Of a stretch of 64,000 nucleotides of DNA, positions 23,569-32,503 are shown in pieces (position 1 is the stretch's first letter; the number at the start of each line of letters is the position of its first letter). The position numbers and the translations under genes were made by a program. Under the pieces are notes generated by a model. It ran no database searches. It was not told the DNA's origin and saw nothing but the letters and a program-made list of their open reading frames with translations. Source of the stretch: Kocuria rosea subsp. polaris (lineage in GTDB: Bacteria > Actinomycetota > Actinomycetes > Actinomycetales > Micrococcaceae); NCBI GenBank assembly GCA_023896275.1, contig MLDA01000020.1, positions 1 to 64,000 on the forward strand, in the 5' to 3' direction.

Positions 23569-25689
23569 ATGAGCCTGCCCCGCAACTTCCTCCAGCTCCT
23601 GCCGATGGCCGGTCACACGCGCGGCAACCGTGACGCCATGACCTGCCACTTCAAGTGCGGCGACGCCTGCGCCCAGGCCGTCTGCAACACCAGCTCCAAC
23701 TCCTACTTCCGGGATATCGCGGACCGCGCTTTGTCCCGCCGCGCCGCGCTCGGCCTCGGCGGCGTCGCCGCTGCGGCTGTCGTCGTGGGCCCGCAGATCG
23801 CCAACGCACCGTCGGCCTCCGCCGACTTCGGCGGACACGGCAAGGGCGGCGGCAAGCTGCCGTTCACGGCCATCGAGCCGGTCGAACGCACGGTCGACAC
23901 CGTGACGGTGCCAGAGGGGTACGACTGGGCGCCCATCATCCGCTGGGGCGACCCACTCTTCCACGACGCGCCCGTCTTCGACGGCGCCAACCAGACGGCG
24001 GCCGCGCAGGAGAAGCAGTTCGGCTACAACAACGATTACCTGAACATCCTGGCCGACGGCGGCAGCGGCCGCACCGGCGTGCTGGTGTGCAACCACGAAT
24101 ACACCAACGAGGACATGATGTTCGACCCGGCCTGGCAGGCGGCGAACGCGGACGAGGCTCGCCGCATCGCCTGGGCTGCCCACGGCTTCTCGGTCGTGGA
24201 ACTGAAGCGAGCCAAGGCTGGGCAGAAGTGGGAGTACGTCGTCGGCGGCGCCCGCAACCGCCGCATCACGGCCACCACGCCGTTCCGCCTGGACGGGCCC
24301 GCAGCCGGGTCCGACCTCGTCAGGACCATCGCCGACCCTGAGGGCACGACCGTCCTGGGCACCAACAACAACTGCGCCGGCGGCACCACCCCGTGGGGCA
24401 CGATCGTCTCCGGTGAAGAGAACTTCAACCAGTACTTCCAGGGCCGTGGCACCGCTGAGGAGGCCCGCTACGGTATCGGCACCGGCGCTCCGAGCCGCGG
24501 CTGGGAGAAGGTGGATCCCCGGTTCAGTGCGCGGAACGCCGGGTATGAGAACGAGGCCAACCGCTTCGGCTACATCGTCGAGATCGACCCCCAGGACCCG
24601 ACGTCCATCCCGGTCAAGCACACCGCCCTGGGACGTTTCAAGCACGAGGGGGCGAACATCAACATCGCCGCCGACGGCCGCGTTGTCGCCTATTCGGGTG
24701 ACGACGAGCGCTTCGACTACGTCTACAAATTCATCTCCAAGGGCAAGTACCGCGCGGGCGACAAGGCGCACAACATGACCCTGCTCTCCGAAGGCGACCT
24801 GTACGTCGCGAAGTTTTCGGAGACTTCGGCATCCGAGATCGACGGTTCCGGCACGGTACCGTCCGACGGCGCATTCGATGGCGGCGGCGAATGGCTGCCA
24901 CTCGTGAAGAACGGCACCTCCCGCGTCGAGGGAATGAGCGTCGAGGAGGTGCTCGTCTACACCCGCCTCGCGGCGGACAAGGTCGGCGCTACCAAGATGG
25001 ACCGCCCGGAGGACGTTGAGCCGAACCCGGCGACCGGCAAGCTCTACATCGCACTGACGAACAACTCCAACCGTGGCAAGGCCGGAAACGCCCCGGCGGA
25101 CGAGGCGAACCCGGTCAACGGGAACCGGGACGGCCACGTCATCGAGCTGACGGAGCGTGGAAACGATGCGGCCGCGTTGACGTTCGCCTGGAACATTCTG
25201 CTCGTCGCCGGTGACCCGGCCGTCAGCGGCACGACCTACTTCTCTGGTTTCCCACCCGAGAAGGTCTCGCCCATCTCCTGCCCGGATAACCTGGCCTTCG
25301 ACTCGAAGGGCAACCTCTGGATCTCGACGGACGGCGCCCCGGGCAAGATCGGCTACTGCGACGCGATCCACAAGGTCACGCTGACGGGCGCCGAGCGCGG
25401 AAAGGTCGAGCAGTTCCTAGCCGTCCCCGCCGGTGCCGAGGCCTGCGGGCCGGTCATCCACGATCGTGAAGACTCGGTCTTCGTCGCTGTCCAGCACCCG
25501 GGCGAGGGCGGTACGTACGCCGAGCCGTATTCGCTGTTCCCGGATTTCAAGGCCTCCCGCGAGGACGTCGGCGCCGGCGAGTTCTACGGACCGCGCCCGT
25601 CGGTTGTGCAGGTGTTCAGCACGCGCGGCAACAAGGGTGTGGGGCACGCCAAGCGTGCGGCGAAGGCCAAGTCTCTGCCGCGCAAGTAG
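23569..25689 (+). CDS. phoX: PhoX-type alkaline phosphatase (DUF839), Tat-exported
   Basis: A 706-residue phosphatase of the PhoX family, which releases phosphate from organic phosphate esters outside the cell using Fe and Ca cofactors. A Tat leader is embedded about 55 residues from the N terminus (LSRRAALGLGGVAAAAVVVG), after the conserved MTCHFKCGDACAQAVC cysteine block seen in actinobacterial PhoX. Conserved later blocks include NHEYTNEDMMF, PWGTIVSGEENFNQYF, FKHEGANI and RPEDVEPNPATGKLYIALTNN. AGAAGG precedes the ATG. A PHO-box-like repeat lies upstream and a strong hairpin follows the stop. Confidence 0.93.
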   Translation: MSLPRNFLQLLPMAGHTRGNRDAMTCHFKCGDACAQAVCNTSSNSYFRDIADRALSRRAALGLGGVAAAAVVVGPQIANAPSASADFGGHGKGGGKLPFTAIEPVERTVDTVTVPEGYDWAPIIRWGDPLFHDAPVFDGANQTAAAQEKQFGYNNDYLNILADGGSGRTGVLVCNHEYTNEDMMFDPAWQAANADEARRIAWAAHGFSVVELKRAKAGQKWEYVVGGARNRRITATTPFRLDGPAAGSDLVRTIADPEGTTVLGTNNNCAGGTTPWGTIVSGEENFNQYFQGRGTAEEARYGIGTGAPSRGWEKVDPRFSARNAGYENEANRFGYIVEIDPQDPTSIPVKHTALGRFKHEGANINIAADGRVVAYSGDDERFDYVYKFISKGKYRAGDKAHNMTLLSEGDLYVAKFSETSASEIDGSGTVPSDGAFDGGGEWLPLVKNGTSRVEGMSVEEVLVYTRLAADKVGATKMDRPEDVEPNPATGKLYIALTNNSNRGKAGNAPADEANPVNGNRDGHVIELTERGNDAAALTFAWNILLVAGDPAVSGTTYFSGFPPEKVSPISCPDNLAFDSKGNLWISTDGAPGKIGYCDAIHKVTLTGAERGKVEQFLAVPAGAEACGPVIHDREDSVFVAVQHPGEGGTYAEPYSLFPDFKASREDVGAGEFYGPRPSVVQVFSTRGNKGVGHAKRAAKAKSLPRK

Positions 25690-25695
25690 TGATGG

Positions 25696-25731
25696 GTCGG
25701 GCTGCTCGCGGACGTGTGCGAGGAGCCCGAC
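25696..25731 (+). terminator. Hairpin terminator after phoX
   Basis: Arms 25696-25709 and 25718-25731 pair at 13 of 14 positions around an 8-base loop. There is no T-run, which is common for terminators in GC-rich actinobacteria. Confidence 0.55.
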
Positions 25732-25742
25732 GCCGGCGGGCA

Positions 25743-25796
25743 GCGGCCCCGCACCGGTTGTGGGACCGGGGCGGGGCCGCGCCTGTCCCCAGGCGC
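25743..25796. repeat. Two further tandem hairpins before menD
   Basis: GCGGCCCCGC (25743-25752) pairs perfectly with GCGGGGCCGC (25771-25780), with ACCGG/CCGG-type pairing inside. Next, GCGCCTG (25779-25785) pairs with CAGGCGC (25790-25796) around TCCC. With the phoX terminator this makes three consecutive stem-loops; the last two share two bases. Confidence 0.5.
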
Positions 25797-25811
25797 GGCA
25801 CCGTACCCGCC

Positions 25812-25817
25812 TAGGAT
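25812..25817 (+). promoter_or_regulatory. -10 element before menD
   Basis: TAGGAT ends 7 bases before the menD ATG, with no ribosome-binding site between, predicting a leaderless mRNA. Confidence 0.4.
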
Positions 25818-25824
25818 TGACGTC

Positions 25825-27525
25825 ATGCGATCAGCTCGTTCCGACCCGCCCGCGGCACACGTCGATTCGATGGAGGCTGCGCGTGCCACGCTCGATACCT
25901 TGCGGGCCGCTGGCGTGACCCACCTGGTGATCTCGCCCGGGTCGCGCAGCGCGCCCATCGCCTACGCGGCCGCCGAGGCGCAGGCGGTTGGACTGCTGTC
26001 CGTGCACGTGCGCATCGACGAGCGCGACGCCGGCTTCACCGCACTGGGGCTGGCCCTCGCTTCGGGTGAGCCGGTGGCGATCGCGACGACGTCCGGCACC
26101 GCCGTCGGCGAGCTGCTGCCAGCTGTCATGGAGGCCAATCACGCCGCTGTGCCACTCATCGTTCTCTCCGCTGACCGGCCCGCCGAACTGCACGGAACGG
26201 GCGCCAACCAGACCACACAGCAGGCCGGCCTCTTCGGTGCACACGTGCGCGCCGCCGTCGTCGTGCCGGCGGGCCAGGATCCGCGCGATCCCGTGGGGCA
26301 AGCGGCAGCAACGGCCACGACTGCACCTCGCGGGCCCGTCCAGATCGATCTCGAGTTCCGAGATCCGCTCACCCCCGAGCCCGGCGAGCCGATGCAGGTG
26401 CCCACTCCGCTCGATGCTCTACCCGCTGCGGGAGGGCGCGTGACGCGCCACGACGTCGCGGTATCGCCGGGGGCGTCCCCGCGGCGCACCGTGGTCATCG
26501 CCGGGCACGACGCCGGCAGCGGCGCCGCCCGCTTCGCTGAGGCGCACGGGTTGCCGCTGCTCGCGGAGCCGAGCTCCAACGCGCGTTCCGGGGCCAACGC
26601 GATCGGCCCGTACCGTCTGTTGATCGGGCATTTCTCCGGCGGTCCGGAGCCGATCGAGCGCGTCGTGCTCTTCGGCCGACCGACGCTGAGCCGCCCGGTT
26701 GCGCGGCTGCTGGCTGACGAGTCCATCCGCTCGGCGCTGTACGCCCCCGAGCCCGTGGCATGGTTCGAGCCGGGGCGGCGGCGCGAACGCGTCGTTGCGG
26801 ACTTGGCCGGCCTCTCCGAGTTCGCCGGCACGGCTCCGCAGGGTTGGCTGGAGGCCTGGCGCGAAGCCTCGGCGGTTGCCGAACGCGTCATCGCTGACGA
26901 CCTCGGGGCCGGTGGCCTCTCCGGTCCGGAACTGGCCCGCGCGCTCTGGGCGGCCGACGCCGGACCGCTCGTGATCGGCTCCTCCAACGCGGTGCGTGAC
27001 GCCGACCTCTGGGCGGACCCGGCAGCGGTTACCGCAGGTCGTCGCGTCTTCGCGAACCGCGGCCTCGCCGGGATCGACGGCACGATCGCGACCGCCACCG
27101 GCGTCGCGATCGCTGCGTCCGAGCGGACTACGCTCCTCGTCGGCGACGTGACCTTCCTGCACGACGTCGGCGGCCTGCACCTGGGTGCGGGCGAGGCGGA
27201 GCCGGAACTGGACGTCGTCGTCCTCAACGATGGCGGCGGGGCGATCTTCGCGACCCTCGAGCACGGCGCGGTCGACGAGGGGCGCGCGTACGGCGACGCC
27301 GTCGAGCGGTTCTTCGCGACGCCGCACGCTGTCGACCTGGCGGCCATCGCGGCCGCCTACGGTGTCGCCTACGTCCCGGTCAGCTCGACGGAGGAGCTCG
27401 CCGCCGCCCTGGCGGCGCCGCGGGGTGCCGGTCGGCGCATCGTCGACGTCAAGATGCCCCGGACAGACGTCAGGGCCCGTGCGCAGCGGATCGCGTCCGC
27501 CGTCGCGCGGGCCCTGGCCGTGTGA
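25825..27525 (+). CDS. menD: SEPHCHC synthase
   Basis: A 566-residue thiamine-diphosphate enzyme that joins isochorismate and 2-oxoglutarate in menaquinone synthesis. ISPGSRSAPIAYAA (about residues 36-49) is the family signature, ATTSGTA (about 91) and ANQTTQQAGLFG (about 128) follow, and the cofactor-binding segment is VGDVTFLHDVGG (about 438) plus LNDGGGAIF. The ATG at 25825 begins just after a -10-like element. It ends 9 bases from the convergent amino-acid transporter genes. Its substrate isochorismate is supplied by the synthase encoded at 30197-31525. Confidence 0.94.
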   Translation: MRSARSDPPAAHVDSMEAARATLDTLRAAGVTHLVISPGSRSAPIAYAAAEAQAVGLLSVHVRIDERDAGFTALGLALASGEPVAIATTSGTAVGELLPAVMEANHAAVPLIVLSADRPAELHGTGANQTTQQAGLFGAHVRAAVVVPAGQDPRDPVGQAAATATTAPRGPVQIDLEFRDPLTPEPGEPMQVPTPLDALPAAGGRVTRHDVAVSPGASPRRTVVIAGHDAGSGAARFAEAHGLPLLAEPSSNARSGANAIGPYRLLIGHFSGGPEPIERVVLFGRPTLSRPVARLLADESIRSALYAPEPVAWFEPGRRRERVVADLAGLSEFAGTAPQGWLEAWREASAVAERVIADDLGAGGLSGPELARALWAADAGPLVIGSSNAVRDADLWADPAAVTAGRRVFANRGLAGIDGTIATATGVAIAASERTTLLVGDVTFLHDVGGLHLGAGEAEPELDVVVLNDGGGAIFATLEHGAVDEGRAYGDAVERFFATPHAVDLAAIAAAYGVAYVPVSSTEELAAALAAPRGAGRRIVDVKMPRTDVRARAQRIASAVARALAV

Positions 27526-27534
27526 GCGCGCAAG

Positions 27535-28320
27535 TTACTCGTCGACCTCGACGTGGGTCGGGTCGAGCACGCGCTTGAGGAAGTCTTGCATGCGCGGGGT
27601 CTGCGGGTTGTTGATGGTCTGGGCGGCCGGTCCGGATTCGACAACGACGCCGCCGTCCATGAAGACGACTCGGTCGGCCACGTCGCGGGCGAACGCCATC
27701 TCGTGGGTCACGACCAGCATGGTCATGCCGTCCTTGGCCAGGTTGCGCATGATGGACAGGACCTCACCGACGGTCTCCGGATCGAGCGCCGACGTGGGCT
27801 CATCGAAGAGCATCAGCTTCGGGTCCATGGAGAGTGCGCGTGCGATTGCCACGCGCTGCTGCTGGCCACCCGAGAGCTGATCCGGGTAGCGGTCGGCCAA
27901 GTGCCCGAGCGCGACCTTCGTCAGGTTCTTGTGCGCGATCTCCTCGGCCTCGGACTTCTTGCGCTTGAGGACCTTGAGCTGCGCGACGGTGCAGTTCTCG
28001 AGCACCGTCAGGTGCGGGAACAGGTTGAACTGCTGGAACACCATGCCCACGTGCCGGCGCATCTCGTCGACGTCGACGTCCGGATCCGTGACGTCGTAGC
28101 CGCCCACGTCGATCCGCCCGCCATTGGGTTTCTCGAGCAGGTTCACGCAGCGCAGGAGGGTCGACTTGCCCGAACCTGACGGGCCGATGAGGCACACAAC
28201 CTGACCGGGCTTGACCTCGAGGTCGATGCCCTGGAGCACCTCAACGGGGCCGTAGGACTTGCGCAACCCGTCGATGACGACGCCGGCGGCTTGGAACTGT
28301 TTGTCGATGATTTCGTTCAT
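27535..28320 (-). CDS. Polar amino acid ABC transporter ATPase (GlnQ-like)
   Basis: A 261-residue ABC ATPase: Walker A GPSGSGKST (about residues 46-54), Q-loop FQQFNLFPHL (about 94-103), signature LSGGQQQRVAIARAL (about 151-165), Walker B LMLFDEPTSALD (about 172-183) and the switch His in VVTHEMAFARD (about 208). The family imports glutamine, glutamate or other polar amino acids. GAGGAGGAATC precedes the ATG. It is the last gene of a binding protein-permease-ATPase operon, 15 bases after the permease. Confidence 0.93.
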   Translation of the reverse strand: MNEIIDKQFQAAGVVIDGLRKSYGPVEVLQGIDLEVKPGQVVCLIGPSGSGKSTLLRCVNLLEKPNGGRIDVGGYDVTDPDVDVDEMRRHVGMVFQQFNLFPHLTVLENCTVAQLKVLKRKKSEAEEIAHKNLTKVALGHLADRYPDQLSGGQQQRVAIARALSMDPKLMLFDEPTSALDPETVGEVLSIMRNLAKDGMTMLVVTHEMAFARDVADRVVFMDGGVVVESGPAAQTINNPQTPRMQDFLKRVLDPTHVEVDE

Positions 28321-28335
28321 GATTCCTCCTCGTTC

Positions 28336-29130
28336 CTAGCGCTTCGTCCGGGCGGAGCGGGACTCGAACTTCCGCGAGAGCTGGCTCAGCGGCAGGGTGA
28401 TGATCAGGTACATTGCGCCGGCGACGACGAGCGGCGTGATGCCTGCGCCGAACTGGGTGATGCCGTCGCGTCCGAACTTCGTCAGCTCGTAGCTGCTAGC
28501 GGCCAGCCCGATCACGTAAATGAGTGAGGTGTCCTTGGTGACCAGGATGAACTCGTTGGTCAAAGGAGGCAGCACGATCTTGAAGGCCTGCGGGATGATG
28601 ATGGTGAGCATGGCCCGCCAGCCCGGCATGCCGAGGGAACGGGCGGCCTCGTACTGCCCGCGCGGCACGGCCTGCAGGCCGGCGCGCAAAGTCTCGGCGA
28701 TGTAGGCCGCAGCCACGAGCCCGAGGGAGACCATGACAACGACGAGGACGGGCCAATTCGTTCCGGGGAAGGCCGCGGGGACGCCGAGGCCGAAGGTGAT
28801 GAACACGAGGAGAGCGGGAATGCCGCGGAAGAACTCGATGTAGCCGGTGGCGATCCAGCGGTAGGGGGCGAAGCTTGCCATCTTCATGAGAGCCAGGAGC
28901 AATCCGAGGACGAGCCCGAAAGCAAAGGACACCAGCGTGTAGACGATGGTGTTCTTCAATCCGATCAGAATGACGGACGGGAACATTCCCGAGATCGCGG
29001 GGAAGTCGAAGAACGCGCGAACGGTGGCGGTCCAGTTGATGGTGAAGACGAGGACCAGAAGGACAGCAGCGAAGATGCCGACCTGGATGATCTTGCTGGT
29101 TTTGGCGCGCTGACGGGCGGTCATCGCCAT
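28336..29130 (-). CDS. Polar amino acid ABC transporter permease
   Basis: A 264-residue HisM/GlnP-type permease with about five spans. The EAA-type loop is YEAARSLGMPGWRAMLTIIIP (about residues 160-180) and SFAFGLVLGLLLALMK forms an early span. A single permease gene implies a homodimeric channel. The ATG at 29130 follows AAAGGTACTCCC. It stands between the binding-protein and ATPase genes. Confidence 0.92.
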   Translation of the reverse strand: MAMTARQRAKTSKIIQVGIFAAVLLVLVFTINWTATVRAFFDFPAISGMFPSVILIGLKNTIVYTLVSFAFGLVLGLLLALMKMASFAPYRWIATGYIEFFRGIPALLVFITFGLGVPAAFPGTNWPVLVVVMVSLGLVAAAYIAETLRAGLQAVPRGQYEAARSLGMPGWRAMLTIIIPQAFKIVLPPLTNEFILVTKDTSLIYVIGLAASSYELTKFGRDGITQFGAGITPLVVAGAMYLIITLPLSQLSRKFESRSARTKR

Positions 29131-29215
29131 GGGAGTACCTTTCGATTGTGGCGTGGGGGTTCGCGCCTGCTGCAGGCGCGACCCCCCACGCCGGTAGAAC
29201 TCGATGTCCGCGGAA

Positions 29216-30007
29216 TTACTCGGTCTCGCCGAACCACTTGGCCTTGAGCTCGTCCATCTCGCCGGACTCGGTCAGGCGCTGCAGGGTCCCGTTGACGGCC
29301 TCGAGCATCGCGGTATCGCCCTTCTCGATCGAGACGCCCAGCTCTTCGCCGGTGGCGAAGTCTTCGACTCGACTGATGTCGGCCTCGTCCTTGATGCCGT
29401 AGCCGAGCACGGACGCGTTGCCGAGGGCGGCGTCAAGGGTGCCGGACTTGAGGGCTTGCAGCAGCAGGCCGGTGCTTTCGAAGCCGACGGGGGAGATGCC
29501 GTTCTCCTCGGCGTACTTCTTGCCCGTCGTGCCGTCCTGAACGCCGACCTTCTTGTCCTTGGCGCTGTCGAGGTCCGTAACTCCGCTGCCGGAAGCGGCA
29601 ATAAGCGTCAGGTCATCGGCCATGTAGGGGTCGGAGAAGTCCATGTTGCCCTTGCGCTCCTCCGTGATGGAGATGGAGGAGATGGCGATGTCGCACTTGC
29701 CGAACGACAGTCCGGACTGGATCGACTCGAAGGAGTCGGCGATGATTTCGCGTTCTAGGCCCAGGTCCGAGGCGATTTCGATGGCGATATCCATATCGAA
29801 GCCGACGGTTTCACCGTTCTCGTCCGTGAATTCGAACGGCTCGTAAGGAATCTCCGAGCACACGGTCAGCTCACCGTCGTTGACGAGCTGGATTCCGCCG
29901 GCAGCGGTCTCATCCGCTCCTTCATCGGAACCGGAACATGCGGTCAGTGCCAGGCCGGCCGTGGCGACGACGGCCAGCGCCTTCAGGGTGCGGGATGCGT
30001 TCTGCAT
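29216..30007 (-). CDS. Polar amino acid-binding lipoprotein
   Basis: A 263-residue family 3 solute-binding protein. The start at 30007 opens a lipoprotein signal (MQNASRTLKALAVVATAG, lipobox LTAC). The ligand-binding motif FDMDIAIEIASDLGLE and ISSISITEERKGNMDFSDPYM are typical of glutamine/glutamate/cystine binders; the ligand is not certain. TATAGA at 30068-30063 is a candidate -10. The gene heads the transport operon that continues to 27535. Confidence 0.9.
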   Translation of the reverse strand: MQNASRTLKALAVVATAGLALTACSGSDEGADETAAGGIQLVNDGELTVCSEIPYEPFEFTDENGETVGFDMDIAIEIASDLGLEREIIADSFESIQSGLSFGKCDIAISSISITEERKGNMDFSDPYMADDLTLIAASGSGVTDLDSAKDKKVGVQDGTTGKKYAEENGISPVGFESTGLLLQALKSGTLDAALGNASVLGYGIKDEADISRVEDFATGEELGVSIEKGDTAMLEAVNGTLQRLTESGEMDELKAKWFGETE

Positions 30008-30146
30008 GAGAAAAGTCTTTCGTCGGTGCGGCGAGACCGGCGCGTCTCGCCGATCAAGGCATTCTATAGCGGCGGTCACAGGCGGACCGTGCAATAAACT
30101 GCCTCCAGTAGAGCATAGACGTGATCTAGTTCACTGTGAAGAGTTA

Positions 30147-30170
30147 AAAGTTTTCTATTTGGAAAACTTT
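30147..30170. repeat. AT-rich perfect inverted repeat
   Basis: AAAGTTTTC and GAAAACTTT around TATTTG. It is a strikingly AT-rich island between the menF stop and the transporter operon. It could be an operator, or a weak minus-strand terminator for menF (TAACTCTT follows). Confidence 0.45.
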
Positions 30171-30196
30171 GTTATCCGCCCACCGCGACGCAACGG

Positions 30197-31525
30197 TTAA
30201 AGATTGAGTGCCTCACGCATCGGGCGCATCTTCGCCCACGATTCGGCCAGCTCAGCGTCCGGTTCAGACGCGCTGACGATGCCGCAACCGGCGAAGAGGC
30301 GCACGCGGGTGGGGGATTCGACGACGCCGCCACGCAGCGCGATCCCGAACTCGCCGTTGCCGTCCGTGTCGACCCAGCCGACCGGGCCCGCGTACGGGCC
30401 CCGGTCCATGCCCTCCAGCTCACGGATCGCTGCCGCAGCTGCCGGGGTCGGTGTCCCGCACACGGCGGCCGTGGGGTGCAGGACCTCCGCGAGGTCGAGT
30501 GCGGTCGGCGTGCGGCCGTCGTCGGACGGGTTCAGGTGGGCTTCGACGTCCGAGGCGAGGTGCCAGACGTTCGGCAGCTGCAGGACGAAGGGCTCGGCGG
30601 GCGCGACCATCTCGGAGACGAGCGGGCCGAGCTCGGCGGTGAGCGAGTCGATCGCGAGTTGGTGCTCGTGCCGCTGCTTCTCGTCACCCGCGAGCACGCG
30701 CCGCGGGTACTCGGGGTCCGCAGGAGCCGAGCGGCGGTCGAGGGTGCCGGCGAGCACGCGCGCCGTCGCCGTCGTGCCCTCGACGCTGACCAGCATCTCC
30801 GGCGTCGCGCCGATGAGGCCGTCGACGCTGTAGGTCCAGCAGTCGCCGTAGCGCATCGCGAGCTCGCGCAACACCTGCGCGACGGCGATCGGCGAGTCGA
30901 GATCGGCGACCGCGTCGCGTGCCAGGACCAGCTTGGTCAGCTCGCCCGACTCGATCGCACGCACGCCGGCGGCGACGGCCGTGCGGAAGTCCTGTTCGCT
31001 GACGACGCCGGGGCCCAGCGAGCCGCCGCTCGAGAGCTCGATCTCCTCATCGACGGCGTCGAGCTCCGCTGCGAGCGCCTCCTCGGCGGCCTGCAGGCTC
31101 AGTTCCTCCGCGGGGTCGGCGCTGATGATCGTCAGCCAGCTCGTCTCGCCGCGGCGTCCGACGACGAGGCGCGGCACGATCATCGTGGAGACCCATTCGC
31201 TGGTCTCGTCGAACGCGAACGAAGCGAAAGCCTGCGCGCCCGTGCCGGGCATCCCGATCGGGTTGGCGGACTCGACCGACTGCGCGACCGCGGACCACCA
31301 CGCGCGCGCCCGCGCGAACCGGTCGGCGCCGCGCGCGCTGAAGCGGGCGACCTCGCCGAACCCGACCTTGCCGTCGCCGCGGCGGCCCCACACGAGCGAA
31401 TCGCCCTTCACGACGTAGTCGAGCAGCCCGCCGTCGGCCATCGCGGGGCGCTCGAATGTGGCGCTGCGCAGGGTGGGGGCGTGCCGCTGTTCATCGGGCA
31501 GCGCGGCAGACAGAACATGGGTCAT
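30197..31525 (-). CDS. menF: Isochorismate synthase
   Basis: A 442-residue chorismate-utilising enzyme that converts chorismate to isochorismate. The C-terminal domain carries LTKLVLARDA, IGATPEMLVS, the TARVLAGTLDRR block, KQRHEHQLAIDSL and HPTAAVCGTP, ending in FAGCGIVSASEPDAELAES. The N-terminal 160 residues are variable, as in the family. It probably serves menaquinone synthesis together with menD, menC and menG nearby; a siderophore role is possible but no catecholate genes accompany it. TAGGCT (31540-31535) precedes the ATG by 9 bases. It is divergent from menG. Confidence 0.92.
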   Translation of the reverse strand: MTHVLSAALPDEQRHAPTLRSATFERPAMADGGLLDYVVKGDSLVWGRRGDGKVGFGEVARFSARGADRFARARAWWSAVAQSVESANPIGMPGTGAQAFASFAFDETSEWVSTMIVPRLVVGRRGETSWLTIISADPAEELSLQAAEEALAAELDAVDEEIELSSGGSLGPGVVSEQDFRTAVAAGVRAIESGELTKLVLARDAVADLDSPIAVAQVLRELAMRYGDCWTYSVDGLIGATPEMLVSVEGTTATARVLAGTLDRRSAPADPEYPRRVLAGDEKQRHEHQLAIDSLTAELGPLVSEMVAPAEPFVLQLPNVWHLASDVEAHLNPSDDGRTPTALDLAEVLHPTAAVCGTPTPAAAAAIRELEGMDRGPYAGPVGWVDTDGNGEFGIALRGGVVESPTRVRLFAGCGIVSASEPDAELAESWAKMRPMREALNL

Positions 31526-31648
31526 GATGCCCCAAGCCTACTTCAGAGTTTCGATGCGCCCGGGCGCGGTGCCGGTGCCGCCGTCGTCCCGCGAGGGGCC
31601 CGCAGGGCCCGAGAACACGGGCCGTTTCCTGCTGGCCGACAGTTTTGC

Positions 31649-31654
31649 GACAAT
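31649..31654 (+). promoter_or_regulatory. -10 element before menG
   Basis: GACAAT ends 7 bases before the GTG start, consistent with a leaderless mRNA. TTCCTG at 31626-31631, 17 bases upstream, is a weak -35. Confidence 0.38.
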
Positions 31655-31661
31655 GTAGGAC

Positions 31662-32432
31662 GTGAGCCGAGCAACGCTGCAGAAGCGCCCTGATGAAGTA
31701 CAAGCCATGTTCGACGACGTGGCCCCGCGGTACGACCTCGTCAACGACATCCTCTCCCTCGGGCAGGATCGCCGCTGGCGCAAGATCGTCGTGGAGGCCG
31801 TCGGTGCCGAACCGGGCCAGCGCGTGCTCGATCTCGCCGCGGGCACGGGCACCTCGTCGGAGCCCTACGCAGACGCCGGCGTGCACGTCGTGGCGTGCGA
31901 CTTCTCTCTGGGCATGCTCCAGGTCGGCAAGCGCCGCCGCCCCGACATCGACTTCGTTGCCGGCGATGCGACGAACCTGCCTTTCGCCGACGACACCTTC
32001 GACGCCGTGACGATCAGCTTCGGCCTGCGCAACGTCTCCGACCCGGAGCTGGCGCTGCGCGAGATGGCGCGTGTGACGAAGCCAGGCGGCACGCTGGTGG
32101 TGTGTGAATTCTCGCACCCGACCTTTTCGCCTTTCCGCACCGTCTACACGGAGTACCTGATGAAGGCGCTGCCGGCGATTGCGGAGAAGGTCTCCTCCAA
32201 CCCGGAGTCCTACGTCTACCTCGCCGAATCCATCCGTGCTTGGCCCGATCAGGACCGGCTCGCCTCGTGGATCGAGCAGGCCGGATGGCGCGACTGCCGC
32301 TACCGGAACCTCAGCGGCGGGATCGTCGCGGTGCACCGCGCCGTCAAGCCGGGCACGACGGCGGCCGATCCGGAGCGCGCAGCCCGCGCCTCCGCATTCC
32401 TGCGCCGCCGCGCCTCCCGCCGGAGCTACTGA
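31662..32432 (+). CDS. menG: Demethylmenaquinone methyltransferase
   Basis: A 256-residue UbiE/MenG-family SAM-dependent methyltransferase, performing the last step of menaquinone synthesis. [20 protein letters not shown] (about residues 18-37) is the family N-terminal signature, [12 protein letters not shown] (about 57) the SAM glycine motif, [10 protein letters not shown]-type [14 protein letters not shown] (about 113) and [12 protein letters not shown] (about 137) follow. The start is GTG. It diverges from menF and is followed by the polyprenyl diphosphate synthase gene, which provides the side chain of the substrate. Confidence 0.94.
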   Translation: MSRATLQKRPDEVQAMFDDVAPRYDLVNDILSLGQDRRWRKIVVEAVGAEPGQRVLDLAAGTGTSSEPYADAGVHVVACDFSLGMLQVGKRRRPDIDFVAGDATNLPFADDTFDAVTISFGLRNVSDPELALREMARVTKPGGTLVVCEFSHPTFSPFRTVYTEYLMKALPAIAEKVSSNPESYVYLAESIRAWPDQDRLASWIEQAGWRDCRYRNLSGGIVAVHRAVKPGTTAADPERAARASAFLRRRASRRSY

Positions 32433-32503
32433 ACCGTTCCGGCCCCGCCCGCGAAGTGGGCGGATGGCCGTAAGGTCCGCCCATACGACTACAGTGGAGG
32501 GCG

